64,000 bases of DNA from Varanus komodoensis. Taxonomy: Eukaryota; Chordata; Lepidosauria; Squamata; Varanidae. The DNA lies in the NCBI RefSeq assembly GCF_004798865.1, contig NW_025335854.1, positions 6,263,288-6,327,287 on the forward strand, written 5' to 3'. Made by a program: the position numbers and the translations under genes. A model generated the notes under the pieces. It ran no database searches and had not been told where the DNA came from. It saw only the letters and a program-made list of their open reading frames with translations. Of this stretch, positions 51,626 through 64,000 are shown in pieces (the first letter of the stretch is position 1; the number at the start of each line of letters is the position of its first letter).

Positions 51626-54534
51626 GCTGCGTTCTGCTTGCCCAGCTGTGTGGGGATCAGAGGCACACCTGCAGGCGAGCAGCTTGGCCATTCCCCCTGC
51701 CAACGAATCCAGAGAGCGAGAGCCGCGGAGCCAGGAGCAAGGTCGTCTCTGCCTGCAACCCCTGAGAAGTTCGGCTCAAGAAACCTTGGTGGTTTAGTTC
51801 AAGCAGCAGTGGCTTCGGCGATGAAAAGGAGGACGCCTGGGCTGCTCGGCCAGATTGTCACATCAGGGTCTATCAAGCATGGGCGTACATAAGAGGATTC
51901 GAGGTCCGGGCGACCGGTGGCATACGGACGACCTTTTGCCCATGGGCTGCTATGCTCATTTTCCCCAGCCTGGATTGTTTTGCAAGCTCACACAGAGCAT
52001 AATGTTTTCGTCGATAACAGCATGTTGCTATTTATGCCTACACAATTGAATTATTTCATCCTAGCTGAAATTCAGAGGAGCAGAACAGAGGGGAAGAAAG
52101 ATGTCAACAGTCCGGGAAAGTGCAGGCCACAGAGGAGACTGACAGCTTAAAAGGATTCTTGCAAGATTGTTCGTGATGGTAATACGGTTATTTATTGCCT
52201 TTTAATAAGGCTCTGTCCCCTTTCTGCTGCCCTGCTTCTTCCTCAGCCTCTTTTGTCCTCTTGGCAGGCAGTTGGTCCATGACACTGGCCAGCACGGTGA
52301 TGCAGCAGAACGTGACTGTCTGAGGGACACCGCATCAGTCTTCTCGAAATGACGGGCCCTTCTTTTTTCCTTTCCTTAACGCTAATTAAACCCTCATCTT
52401 CGTCTGACTCATCCGTAAAGCATTTACAAATGGACCAGTGTAGGAGCTGAATCTGAGCCTCTTAAAAGAAGCTACCTCCAAAGACTAGCAGAGCAAGAAC
52501 TATTGCTCTTAAAGTAGCTAGAACCCTTGGGTTGTGGCATTATTGATGGTAATCCTGAAACTGCCGCCTTGCCATCCTTTGATGGTTCTGTATGTGGCTT
52601 TTGTTTCTTTCAAATGTGCCCCTTACTTCTTCCCAGCCTTTCACAGTGGAGCAGTTCTGTGGAAACAAGCAAAACTGACTTTATACACAGGTAAGAGGCA
52701 CACTATGAAAACCTGGAGGAGGGACAGCCATGGCAGAGGTGGGAATCTGACCCACTCCGCACCCCTCACCTAGGTTAGCCAAAAAATATAAGCAGCCTTG
52801 CTCCACAATGCTTCGTGCCCGGGGGCATTTCTCTGCCATGAAGCTCACGTGAGCGATCCAGGCAACCTGAAAAGAACTTTTATTTCTGCAGAACCCCCAG
52901 ACGTGTTGGGAACGGAAGATGCATCATTCTTGGCCCACTTTCCAGGGTCAGGGTTCCACCCTTCAGAGGAGGACCGTAACGGCTGGGAAACGGGGAGTGT
53001 GGAGATCCAGAAGGGTGAGGTTATCTCAGGGCTGATGCCTCCAGGTGCTCGGGCAGACCGCGGGAACAGCATTTGGAAGAAAAGGGAGGGGCGTAGACCT
53101 AGGAGGGTGCCCTTCTCCAGCGGGTGAAGTCCAGGGCTACTGAAGAGGAGGGTCTTGGAAAGGAGCATCTCATTTGGGTTCAATGAGTCACGTTGTACAC
53201 ACACGGTGACCCTTCTTCCAGTGGCTCTAGTTTGTTCATCGTTCAATGGAAATAAAGAGCTCTTTTGCAAAGAGGGAGTCTGTTGCTTGACAGGAATACG
53301 GGGCAACCCAGCTCCCCACACGACTGGCTCAGTACCTGCCGTCATTCAGGGCCTCCTGCTCTCCCAGCCCTCTGCTAGCAAAGGCAGGACTGCCAGCAAG
53401 GGAAGGCATGGTCGGGCACCTGTCAAGGGCCCACAGCCCAGCGGAAGCCCTCTGGCAGGAGCCACCTGGAGCTGCTCCTCTTCCTCCCGCTGCTGGCTCC
53501 CCCATCCCGCTCTCGCTCTGCGCCAGGCCGTGGTGGCGGCGGAAGGAGGCGCAGTAGATGCTGCGGCTTTCTCTCTCTCTGCCCCTGCCTGCCAAGCGAC
53601 GGACTGCAAAGGGGACAAGAAGCCACTGCACCCGTAGTGATGGCAAGCAGGCAGCCCGCTCACGAGGGGAGGAGCCCCTGAAGGGCGCCTTGCCCAAGGG
53701 CCGCCAAAAACCGAGGGCTGGCCCGGTACAGAGGGATTCTTCCTTGAGATCCAACAGGAACAAAAGCGGCCGCAGCTTGGTGACTTTGTGCTTTCTCTCT
53801 GGGACAACTCCGTGGGGCGCCCCATTGTCAAGCAAATGGGCAGCCGCCTGGGGCACATGCCAAAACCACGATGACTACAGCAAACCGAGGGTTCTTGAGT
53901 CCTCCTGCGAACAGGTTCGCCCACATGACAGCACTGCTGTGTGACTAAAACACCTCGGATGGCATGCAGGATACAAATGGAATAAAACCATGCCAACCGC
54001 CCCACTTTTAAGCCACATTATCCATTCTTTCAAGTGTTTTCTTGCTCTGTCACTTTGCTATCTCTAGCTCTTCTCCTGTTAGACTCTAGTTCTGACAGTG
54101 ACATATAAATAAGAGGAGGGGGAATCATGACAGACGGTGAAAACAGCTTGGAGGCGGCTGCACACCTGCACTGGGAAAGCAATCTCAATTACCAGCAATT
54201 TGAGACCCGGCGCAGTAGATGAGGAACCTGTTTCACCGGGGGGGGGGGGCTCCTCCTCCTCCTCCTCCTCCTCCAGTAAATAGTCACACATGGCAATTAT
54301 CACATTATTCCTCAGAGGGAGTAGGGGAGGGAAGAAAAGGAGAAGAGGGGACAGCATCACGGTGCACAGCCTGTTTCTGGAAGTCTTCCCCCAGGACTTG
54401 AAGCTCCAGAAGTACAGACCAGGCTGCCATTTCTGCTAGAGGTTTCAAATGGAGCAGTTCTGGGCTCGACCAGCACCATGGCCAGGCCAGGCTGTGTGTG
54501 ACCATGCCCAAATCCAGATCTAGGCCCAATGGAG

Positions 54535-55650
54535 AGTTTCTGGCATCGGCTGCCAGGAACCCTGCAGGTTAAAGTTACTGCTCTCTGGACTAGGCAAGGA
54601 CTGGCTTCGTCCTAGCATTTCTCGCAGGGCTGACTTTTCCAGAGACCTCATAAGGGCAGGCGAGTGGTGGTGGTACCCTCCTGTGTCCAAAGAGGGCTCG
54701 TAAACCCCCAAGATTCCTAGTGTTTTGCCAGTCATCCTCCAGGATTGACCTTGCACCATAATACTTTGGCTACATGGGGCTGCCCTTGAAGACAGTTCAG
54801 AAGCTTGCCTTGTGTGAAATGCAGCAGCCAGAGTAATCGCTGAGACCAGAAGGTCTGAACACATCAAACCAGTTCTGGGTGGCTTGCCCTGGCTGCCCAT
54901 TTCAAGCCAGTTCAGGGTGTGGATGTAACCCATGAAACCTTGATGGGGTGCTTTCCCCAGCCACCATCTCCCCAGACACCACAATCAGTATCTGGGGCGT
55001 TCATCTGGGCACCAGGAGGAATGCAATAAGAGGAGGGCCTTCTCAGTGGCGGCCCCCAACTAGGGCATGCTCTCCTTACTGAGACCTGTCTGGTGCCTAC
55101 CTTGTCATCCTTTCAGCACTAGATTAAGACGCACTCTTTGCTGAGGCAGTTAATGACAAACAGTGGGTCTGAGGAGAGCTCCCATCCCAGAGCTCTAACA
55201 GGTCTACCCTGTGTCATGTGTTGCTTTGTTGTTGTTAGTCGCAAAGTCATGCCCGACCCATCGCGACCCCATGGACAACGCTCCTCCAGGCCCTCCTGTC
55301 CTCCACCTTCCCCTGGAGTCCACCTAAGCTCACGCCGACTTCTTCAGTGACTCCGTCCAGCCACCTCATCCTCTGCCTCCCCTCCTTCTTTTGCCCTCTA
55401 TTGTCCCCAGCATTAGGCTCTTCTCCAGGGAGTCCTTCCTTCTCATTAGGTGGCCAAAGGATTTGAGTTTCTGTCTTGCTTTAGCTGTTTTTAATTTGTT
55501 TTTACATTTCTGAACTCTGAAAAAACAGGCTGTTTTATTGTATCGTTCGCTTTAGGAACTATTGTAAGCCACCTTGGCTATTGGTTATTGGTGGTATAGA
55601 AAAAAGTGCTGGTGATGTCGTATTCTTTTGCTAAATAATATAATAAAATA
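54535..55650 (+). mobile_element. L2-type LINE 3' region, interrupted by BovB
   Basis: Decayed L2 coding motifs run from about 54780: cttgtgtgaaatgcagcagc cagagtaatc, gtggcttgccctggctgccc, gagggccttctcagtggcgg. The 3' end follows the BovB insertion: ctattgtaagccaccttggc, then an A+T tail. The coding frame is heavily broken. Confidence 0.6.
55228..55475 (-). mobile_element. BovB 3' fragment inserted in L2
   Basis: gttgttgttagtcgcaaagt, catgcccgacccatcgcgac, cttcagtgactccgtccagc and cattaggtggccaaaggatt form the reverse complement of the BovB 3' end. ttgcttt at 55221-55227 and 55476-55482 is a candidate 7-bp target duplication. It is the only minus-strand BovB copy in the window. Confidence 0.88.
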
Positions 55651-56084
55651 AAATATGACTCAAGCCTGCCACATACTGCATAACCTGGCTGACCAGGATG
55701 CATCTTGTCCGCCCAAACTCATATGGGATTGTGTCTGAAAGCCACTTCTGCTTTGTGGCTTCCTAAGAGATTTGTCATTGCCAGACAGTGGAATTTCTTA
55801 AAGCACTTTAAGCCGATTCGAACTTCTGCTACCTGGTTCTCAAAAATCTTGGACACTGCCAGGAAAACGGAGAGCCATTAAGTCTATCAAAAAAGAATAT
55901 TTCAATATAGAAGCTCCTTCTTAAAGCATTATGCCTCCCCTGGGGTTGTAGTCATTCCACCTGATGGGATGTGAAATTTCTATGGGATTATCACTTAGTG
56001 CTACTAATTCCCAGCACAGGAATTTCCATTCACAGAACTAGAGAAGAAAAACGTCACAAAGAGTCAGAGAAGGATCCAGGGAAG

Positions 56085-56300
56085 TGTCCTCCGGTCCCTG
56101 CGAACATCAGCAGCTCTACTCCAGCTCTGGCCCGGGCCTTCTTCGGGGATGGCCCCGTGTCCTGGAATTCTCTGCCAAAAGAGGCTTACCTGGTTGTACC
56201 CTCTCCTCATGACAGTCAAATGAAAAATCTTTTTGCAGAAAAGGGCTTTTTCAGGGCTAGAAAGTTTGCTCACGGGCAGAGAGAAAATTCAGTTGGAGAT
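56085..56300 (+). mobile_element. L2-type LINE tail fragment
   Basis: The translation contains ALARAFFGDGPVSWNSLPKE and SQMKNLFAEKGFF, a diverged form of the L2-type RT C-terminus (RAFSV-AP-LWNSLP). Confidence 0.55.
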
Positions 56301-56655
56301 TTAGGAAGTACACTTGATTGTGATGACTTTTTGCTTTGAGATTTTGTTTTATGCAGGGAAATTTCTGTTTGGCCCAGCATGTATCAGTTTGTGACGGTTT
56401 CTGTTAAAGGGCCTGGGCTGGTTTAAAACATAAGCAGAGCCAGTGCAGTAGCTTGTCATTTTATACCACGGAAATCCAAAAGGGTAACCCCTGATCTACT
56501 AATGAGGACACTGATTGATAAAACCAGGGATGAGACAAGAATTAGTCATACGCATCTGCATGAGTACAGTGCAGAAGCAGTCCTGAAACAATACCATGGT
56601 TAAAATGTCAAATGCTAACTCTTCAGATAAACTGCTCCTGCAGCTTGGAGCTCTA

Positions 56656-56684
56656 CTTATTATTATTATTATTATTATTATTAA
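56656..56684. repeat. (ATT)n microsatellite
   Basis: About nine att units, next to taacatttctagctctcccc, which may be a decayed LINE tail. Confidence 0.85.
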
Positions 56685-57537
56685 CATTTCTAGCTCTCCC
56701 CTAGATAAAAAGGAATTTCTGTTTTTACTGATAGGTTTACCTGCCTCTGAAAAACAGTATTCCTGTCCTCTTCTATTATATTAAATTAATTTTAACAATA
56801 CTGCATATGTTATTACGAAGTTGAACATCACTTTTAGAAAACAAAATGAAACAGAGCCAAAGACTGACAGGACAAAGTTGTGTGACCCAATTGCTCCTGC
56901 CCAGAAACATTAAGGCCACATTCCTATTGCCCACACCTTTCATGATCGGAAGTCCCCAAACTCAGGAGCTTCTGATCCCCCTAAGCGGGGCCGAAGGAGC
57001 AACAAAGCCCATCTTTGTTTTCCCATCTTCCTGCCCTGCATTTTTGCTACAGGTGGTTTCTCGCCTGCCTGTACTTTGGAGGCCACTTGCATCTGACACC
57101 GAAATCAGTCTGAAGTCAGTTCACATTCCTTAATTCAGCAGCATCCTCCTGTAAATATCATCCTCATCTTCTTTCGTGACTCTCCTCCAAAAATGCATCT
57201 AATTCACGAACATACGGAAGAAATTCAGAAGGGCTCAGACCTGCAACAACAGATAACCAGATGTACTCCTAATGGGTTGCCAGGGCTGAATTTCTATACT
57301 CGGGACACCTCTTAATTTTGCACACCTACAAGAAGTCAAAGGAACCAGCGCCTGGGGCAGGGCAGCAGCATTTGCAGACATTCAGGGCTGCCGATGCTAA
57401 AACTCTGAGTTCTCACTGGCTCAGGTACCCCATCCTTGCCTAAAGCTCTTGTGCAGACCCGGCTGGCCATCACCAATGTCCCAGGGTTTCCCTTCTCAGA
57501 GCAATATGATCCGAAAGTTAAATACGTTAAGTATGTA

Positions 57538-57782
57538 CCGTATTTTTTGCTCTAAAGACGCACTTTGTTCCCCCTCAAAAGTAAGGGGAAATGTCTGTGC
57601 GTCTTATAGAGCAAGTGTGTGCACGCAGTAAGTCTGTCAGATGTGCAGCCCGTGGGGAAGTGATGGGGAATGTGCCTGTGATTATGTGCCCATTTGAGTC
57701 AGAATATTTTTTTCTTGTTTTCCTCCTCTAAAAACTAGGTGCGTCTTATGGTCAGGAGCATCTTATAGAGCGAAAAATACGA
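57538..57782. mobile_element. Short non-autonomous DNA transposon, TA-flanked
   Basis: The left end ccgtattttttgctctaaag and the right end cttatagagcgaaaaatacga are inverted repeats of about 25 bases with few mismatches. TA dinucleotides flank both ends (57536-57537, 57783-57784). gtgcgtcttat recurs inside. There is no coding capacity. TA duplication suggests the Tc1/mariner superfamily, but the family is not assigned. Confidence 0.75.
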
Positions 57783-57919
57783 TAGGTACAGGACCGAAGA
57801 AAAGTTGTCATGGTGCTTCTGCCCACCCATGTGGTTTTTCCCTGACCATCTTGAAGATATGCCAAACTATTTCAGACTCAAATAAAATCTTACAGAACTT
57901 GACCTTACTTTGATAGCTA

Positions 57920-58273
57920 CTGTATTTCCCCAAAAATAAGACCGGGTCTTAGATTAATTTTTGCTCCAAAAGACGCATTAGGGCTCATTTTCAGGTGATG
58001 CCTTATTTTTTCACTCACAACAATCTACATTTATTCATTTATTCATGTACAAAAATCTATATTTATTCAAATACAGTATGTCATCTTCTTCTGGAGCATC
58101 GTCATAGCGCTCCAAACCCCAAATTGTGTTGCAACGGACATACTAAATGTGTCCATCTGGCTGATGATCTTAACTGGGTCTTATTTTGGGGGGTAGGGCT
58201 TATATTATGAGCGTCCTAGAAAATCATGCTATGGCTTACTTTCCGGTTAGGTCTCATTTTCGGGGGAACAGGG
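57920..58273. mobile_element. Second non-autonomous DNA transposon, TA-flanked
   Basis: The left end ctgtatttccccaaaaataa gacc and the right end ggtctcattttcgggggaac aggg are inverted repeats of about 24 bases. They are flanked by TA at 57918-57919 and 58274-58275. The interior has A+T-rich attcattt stretches and further copies of gtcttatttt. There is no coding capacity. The ends resemble but differ from those of the neighbouring element. Confidence 0.75.
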
Positions 58274-60221
58274 TACCAATACACAATGGGAAAGCTGATG
58301 CTTTTGAAAGTCTGTCCAGAGTGGACCAGGCCACGTCCCTCTTTCAGCCTCCGCTCAGTGTTTTGCAGGTTTCCATTCCCTCTCCCTCAGTACGTTTGCG
58401 AGTGGGTCTCTCTGTTCTCTTTGGTTACACAGACAGCTTTAATTTGATCTCTTGAGATTAAGGTTGCATTTCATTACAGCGACCACTTTCTGGTATCCAT
58501 CTGCTGTACAGCAGCTCTCGGGGAAACATCCTCTTTACACAATTGCTTAATAGGGAAATTGGTAGCTCTCCCTCACAGAAGAAAAGGTAGGAGGCTGGAT
58601 TTCTTCTTTGCAGAAAATCGAGGTTTTGAAGCAGCTCTGAGGAGTTCAGTTTGGAGATGTTAGGGAAGGTTAAAGCCGGGTTTTGACGCCTGCCTGACAA
58701 TTCTGTAAAAAGCCAGACTCCTGGTGAAGTGAGATGGGCTTGGAGGTTCTTACCTTAACCTGAACCACTTGCTCCTTGGCAGACCCTTATCACTATGAAA
58801 TCATTAATTGCAAAGGTCAAGGTAGGTGGGTTAGGGGTTTTGTGGAACTGTGACAGTGAAGCTACACTGCACCAGCATGACACTGGATTTGAAGAAATAT
58901 ATGGAGATATTGTATATGCCATCCTATTTGAATTTTCCACTCAAAGGGTAGATGCCTTCCTCAAGTGAAGGCAAGTGGGATTACACACACACATATACAC
59001 CCTGTTTAGAAACTAGGCATGGCCCACTTTCCAGATGATTAGCATCTTTGTATAGTCAAACAATGATCTCAATTCTTTGAGTGGTATTTTTAAAAGGTGG
59101 CTGACATGGCACTGCCATCATTCAAAGAAGGCTGCAGCCGACTGAGAAGAATTCCAGGCTTTGCAGGTGTGCAAATACATGTTAGGGGGTGCAGAAACAG
59201 AGAAAAGGAAAGTAACAACACAACGAGGACGGAGCCTGCACTAGAAAAAGCTGCGATAGGCCACAGAGAGTGGCAACGTCATGAAAGGTCTTGAGTGATA
59301 CATCGCAGCTCACAATCGATGGCTCATGTCGAGAAGCCCTTGAGGAACTCAGCTCATTACCGCTGATTTGTTAATGAAGAGCAGAGTATAAATATTTAAA
59401 TTAAATACAAATCAGAGCACATATTCTGGCTCCGCGACTTGTATTGCTGCCATACCACCAGACCCATTCCTGGCTAATGAGGTGTTCTGGGAATTCAGCG
59501 CTTTTGCCTGCATTCTAAAAACAGCAATTCAGCTCTTTTCTGTCAGGTGTCTGATTGCTCTGCAGCTAGTGCGAGATTAAAGATCACGCTTGGAGCCTCG
59601 GAGAGCCATCCATCTGGATGTCTTCCAACATGAGTCCCAGTGACATGCAGTTTCTTCTGCAGAAGAACCTCTGGGTGATATTTTTGCTGCCTCTGCAGGT
59701 CATGAAGAACACAACTCCCTTGCCATGTTGTGTCTTCTGCTGGCCTTGAAAGGAGGCATGCCAAGACCCACAACCGGTACCTGGGCCTGCTAACAGAACT
59801 TCAGACCTGCCACACCTCCAGATAAGGATTCTGCTTCTTGTGGCAAGGCCGGCCTCGTGCTTCCCTGTTTGCTGACTTCATGCAGGCCCAAATGGAGCCA
59901 TGTGAGGATGTAGTCTGAGTTCCCCAGAACTTTCCCAGAAGCAGAAACCGAGAAAGCTGCAGCGAAGGGAAACCCAAGAAAGCCGACATGTGTACGAGGC
60001 ATTGCGCGGGGAGGCAGAAGGAAGGGCTGCAGCGCGGTTATTCCTGCAAACAAGCAGACACAATGCATCCGCTTTGGCTTTTCTTTGGAAGTGAGGAAAG
60101 TGTGGATGGCAAACATCACGGAAAGTTTTAAGCGTTTACAGCCAGCCTTCTCTTTGCAATGGGCAAAAGCCCCTAAGGTTGTTTTGGACATGGAACGCCC
60201 CTTAGAACAGTTTCCTTCAAG

Positions 60222-60270
60222 CTGGGGCCCATCTGACACGTTGGACTACAATTCCCATAATCACCCAGTA
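60222..60270. repeat. Fragment of the foldback repeat
   Basis: gctggggcccatctgacacg ttggactacaattcccataat matches in reverse complement the dispersed repeat at 19968-20070. Confidence 0.4.
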
Positions 60271-60970
60271 GTAACCTCTAAGGAGACACGCTTCAGGTTG
60301 TGCTGCTAATAACAGAATACCATGAAAAATATGAAATGTATGTCACCAAAGGGTAACGTCACACCGAAAAACTAGTCAGATTGCAAGAACACCTGATAAC
60401 AACTTGTGGATTCAAGCCAAATGAGCAAACTCCGTGAGAACTACCAGCTAGTACAACCATTTCCATGACTACAGTGTCGTTTACTTAAGAAATTATGCGG
60501 CACACACACGTTCCACGTTCACGCCAGTGTGCCTAATGGGTGTTTGTCAGAGAAGTCAGCACTGTTGTATTCTCAGAGCATTTAGTCCCATTCAGAGGAC
60601 GAATGGATTCTGAGCAGCAAAATATGACATCATTTCATTCTTACCAAACCCGCAGTAGTTTGTAGAAGCGTGGTGCTCTTCATTCTAAGAGAACGTCGAG
60701 AGCATTCCTTCGAAGAAGAGCGAAAGCTTTTCCCCTCACTGATCTGAGTTAACCCTATCTAAGAAAATATCTGAGGCTGGGGAACACCTTCCCCAACCGC
60801 TGGCCATGCAGTCTGAGCATCCTTTGAGTGGGGCAGGTTCCAGTGCAGCACTGACCACGACTTTGTTGCCATGCTGAAAAAGCTGCAGCTTTAAGCGTGC
60901 AATTGCCATGCACGCCAATGCTTGTGTGAACTGACCTTCTCACACTCCACTTCCTTTCTTCCAAAGCACC

Positions 60971-61050
60971 AATCTTTATTTATTTACTTATTTATTAAAA
61001 CATTTCTATGCCTCCCCATTCGCCGAAGCCTCGGGGCGGCTCACAACATA
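60971..61050 (-). repeat. LINE 3'-tail fragment
   Basis: (TTTA)n followed by aacatttctatgcctcccca, then ttcgccgaagcctcggggcg and gctcacaac, is another copy of the tail block seen at 1621-1725 and 49983-50385. Confidence 0.7.
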
Positions 61051-64000
61051 AAATCTTTACCTTTTGGCATCAGGAAAGCCAATACCTATGAGGCACACAT
61101 GCTGTGTAATTAATCATACGCTCACTGGGGTGGCCAAGTGCCCTAATGTATAGAGGACGGCCCGCTATTTGGATGTGTCCTTCTATTTAAAGGGCTTTCC
61201 TATCCGAGTCAGATGTAAAATTGGGAAAGCTGCCCTGAATTGTTCTAGCTGGGTTGGTCTCTGTGCTAGGCAAATAAAAGGGCAAATCCCAGAGGCTGGG
61301 GGATTAAGAAGGGAGAGGCCTTGGAGTGTCCCATCCAGAGTTGGGATAGCCAGCTCAGCAGGCCCGGAATGCCTTCCCAAGGTCGGCGAGAGGTGCTGTG
61401 TTTTACTTCGGTTTTACTCAGCCATTCTACCTGTGTCGCCACACGTGTAAAGTTGCACGGGGGATCTGTGTGTCCCTCATGTGCCGAACCACTCCTTCCA
61501 ACAGAGGCTTTCAGGGAAGGGGAGGGGGCATTTTGGAGCTATAGGAGCCCTTTTTGTGGGGTGGGGGAAGGAAGGAGCGGGCTAATTTCCAAGTCAAGCC
61601 AAGGTGAGCAGGAAAAGCCTGAGAACTAACTCCAGGTTCTTCTCCACTTCCCACAAGTTTCTTTCCCTGGCCGTAGCTCATTGCAGTCGAGAAACCATCC
61701 TCTTGAACTCTCCATCCCCTTCGCAGAGCCCCTGTGATCGTTCTTAATCCACTTTGCCTGCCCTTTCCTGCCCCCGCTCTGTTTCAAACGTCTCTGTCTC
61801 AAGCTTTCCTGAACGAGCATGGATTCAATTAAGCCACAAAACTGTTGCTCTGTGACTTGCAGGAAAAGTCCCGCCGGACCACAGTACGGCCTCTGGAAAA
61901 GCCAATGGCTGTGCCAGCCCAAGAAAAGCACAAGCCTCCCGGCAAGACAAACTTCCCTCCAACATCAAGAAAATGAAAATACAATGCAGGTGTCTCCGTC
62001 GTCCTTTCTTTCTGTGCCAAAATGCAGAGAGAAAGAGAAAGAGAGGCAGAGATGCAATGACAGAATGGACCCCCTATTCTTCCAATACGCAAACAGTACT
62101 TATTTCATGGCTCCATTGCATGTACCATTTGTTGATGAACTCGTACCGCCAGCCTCTCAAGAGGCAATTTTGCGCTGCTCAACGTGAATGGCAGATCTAT
62201 CCTTAATTTCATGCAAACCAAGAATGGAGACCAGAATTCATGCCTTCCTTTTGGCTGGCCCAAACTGTTTCCTTGGCTTTGAAGTACTTGGTAGCTTTCT
62301 GCTTTGGTAGTACCAAGTGGAATGTTGGTAAGTAAAATGCATTTGTCATCAACTTAGCAAAAATGGGACTTCTAGGCAGCCGTGTAATGTATAGAACTAT
62401 TTCCCACAAAAAACTTTGCTGCGGCATACTGCTAGCTATCAGGGAAGCAACTGTCTTCTTTGACAACACATGATTTTGACTAGTTATCTGCTAATCATCT
62501 ATGGTGAGTAAAAGTTGCCTCCAGGTGACCAGGCAGAAAAGCTTTTCGAATGGGAAAATGCATTTGTTAATCTTTAATTAATTGGATGGCCTAGTAAAAA
62601 GCAAACGAGCAAATAATTGTAGCCTAGCATGTTGGTGGCATGAGTTGGATCAAGGTTTGCTGCTTTGCTGCTCTTCCAATGGAAAGATATCGCTGTGAAA
62701 CAAGAGTGCCATGTCTTTTCCTTTGGTATTCAGCCCAACACTGACCTTCCAAAACTGCTCCAGGGAGCAGGTTGGGGCACCCTCTGAAGGAAGGGATGCA
62801 GGGGATACAGGGATGAGGAGGAGATGTGGAAGTCCTTTTCTGCCAGCAGTATTTCTGCACTGGCAGAATAGCAATCCTGGATACCAGCTGCATTATTCAG
62901 AAGGAATCGGGAGGGGAGCCCTTGGACAACTGAGCCCCTGATTAGGCACCACCTTGCAAGAAAATTTCCCCAGAGTGAAACACTCTGAACAAAATCAGTC
63001 CAACTTTTTCTGAACAAATTTCTCTCTCCAATGCTTGCGCTTTCTCAAGTCCAAATGCACACATATGTGAATGCAGCCATGTGGGTATCAGAACTTCATT
63101 ACCCGATAGAACACTTAACGGCATTGGCATTGTGCAAGAAGCGGTAATCTGGTTCAAATTAATTTTAGGAATCTGTCAGGTCAGGGATGGAGCCCCTTCC
63201 TGGGCTGTGGCTTATTTAGATCCCACTTCAAAAGGACCTAGAATATATTTCTATAGACTCCTGCCAGTGCTAGCTTCTTTTAAACTGGAGACATTGAGTG
63301 TAATGATGAATGTCTCACATTAGCCTTATTCTTTGGGTTGAAGGTTATTTTCAGACATCTGAAAGTAAGCTATCAATTCAGACATCTGAATTTATGCTGG
63401 CTGTAGTTGAGAAGACCAACTTCATGGAAACAAAAGATCCTTCTGCTTATTTTGAAAACGGTGTGTTGTGCATCCTTCATCCTATACCTGCCTGTGTTGT
63501 TGCAACACGTAGATGCCTTTGCCAGCCCTCACGACTGAAAAGACGACGCACGTTTGCCTTTGTACAAGGTGTCCCCTCCATTCCTTGCTGGGTTTGGTGA
63601 AGATAAACCTTTCCTTCAAAAATGTGCTTTTTGCCGACTGATGTTAACGTCTGTGCAACACTTAGAAAGCCAGATTCCTCATCAATTTAACTATTATTAA
63701 TTAAAAACTATTCTTAATTAAAAACTAGTTAAAAGCAGGATTGAGATTCCTCAAGTTGCACGCAAGGACTAAAGAGCCAACTATGAAACATTGTCAGGGG
63801 TTTTTGCTCCCTGCCACACTGCTGTATAAATGACAGGCTGTTCCAGCGAACTGACCGGACTCGGCTTCCTTCCTGCAAGGGGGTCTTTTCATAAGAGAAA
63901 AATCCGGGGAACTCTACATCTAGCAATCTTAGGACTCCAGACCCTGAGAAGCTGCCTATACACAGCATAGGTCAGCTACAGCTCCCAGAAATTTGGGACC

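Noticed and set aside
53346-54005. Open frame of 219 codons on the minus strand (overlapping a 175-codon frame)
   Set aside because: It lies in a GC-rich stretch where stops are rare. The residues are low-complexity Arg/Pro/Ala-rich with no recognisable domain, and frames in several phases overlap.

Overview
The window is vertebrate genomic DNA, most likely from a squamate reptile (lizard or snake). It holds the middle of one gene on the minus strand, the voltage-gated calcium channel alpha-1 subunit CACNA1E (Cav2.3, R-type). The squamate call rests on the repeats: several BovB/RTE LINE 3' ends, sauropsid CR1 and L2-type LINE tails, a 5'-truncated L1, a tRNA-derived SINE head resembling the Sauria SINE, and 5S rRNA-like fragments. 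The species cannot be fixed from this sequence.

Transcription runs from right to left. Ten consecutive coding exons were located at splice-site level: 50965-51068, 15601-15716, 12689-12742, 10569-10655, 7966-8175, 5901-6013, 4909-5021, 4021-4152, 2706-2778 and 896-1013. By family exon sizes they correspond to about exons 7-16. Joined, they total 1,120 nt in one open frame, and all nine internal junctions agree in phase. They encode the end of domain I (S6), the Cav-beta-binding alpha interaction domain, the rest of the I-II linker, and domain II from S1 to the start of S6, including the S4 voltage sensor and the TGEDW pore motif. CACNA1E is chosen over CACNA1A and CACNA1B from paralogue-specific stretches in the I-II linker, IIS5 and the IIP-S6 region, compared from memory.

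Regions: 1-895 is the start of the intron after exon 16; 896-15716 is the exon-dense part; 15717-50964 is a single 35.2 kb intron between the domain I S6 exon and the AID exon; 51069-64000 is part of the intron upstream of exon 7. The introns carry CR1, L2, BovB/RTE and L1 fragments, SINE-like pieces, two TA-flanked inverted-repeat DNA elements and many microsatellites. BovB fragments lie inside CR1 copies twice and inside an L2 copy once, so BovB retrotransposed after those older layers.

No second host gene, structural RNA gene, CRISPR array, prokaryotic feature or LTR/retroviral element was recognised. Nothing here looks like a new biological system. The most unusual items are an interstitial telomere-like tract inside a 21-bp duplication (22116-22177), the paired TA-flanked elements (57538-58273), 5S rRNA-like fragments, and a weak donor at the exon 16 end.
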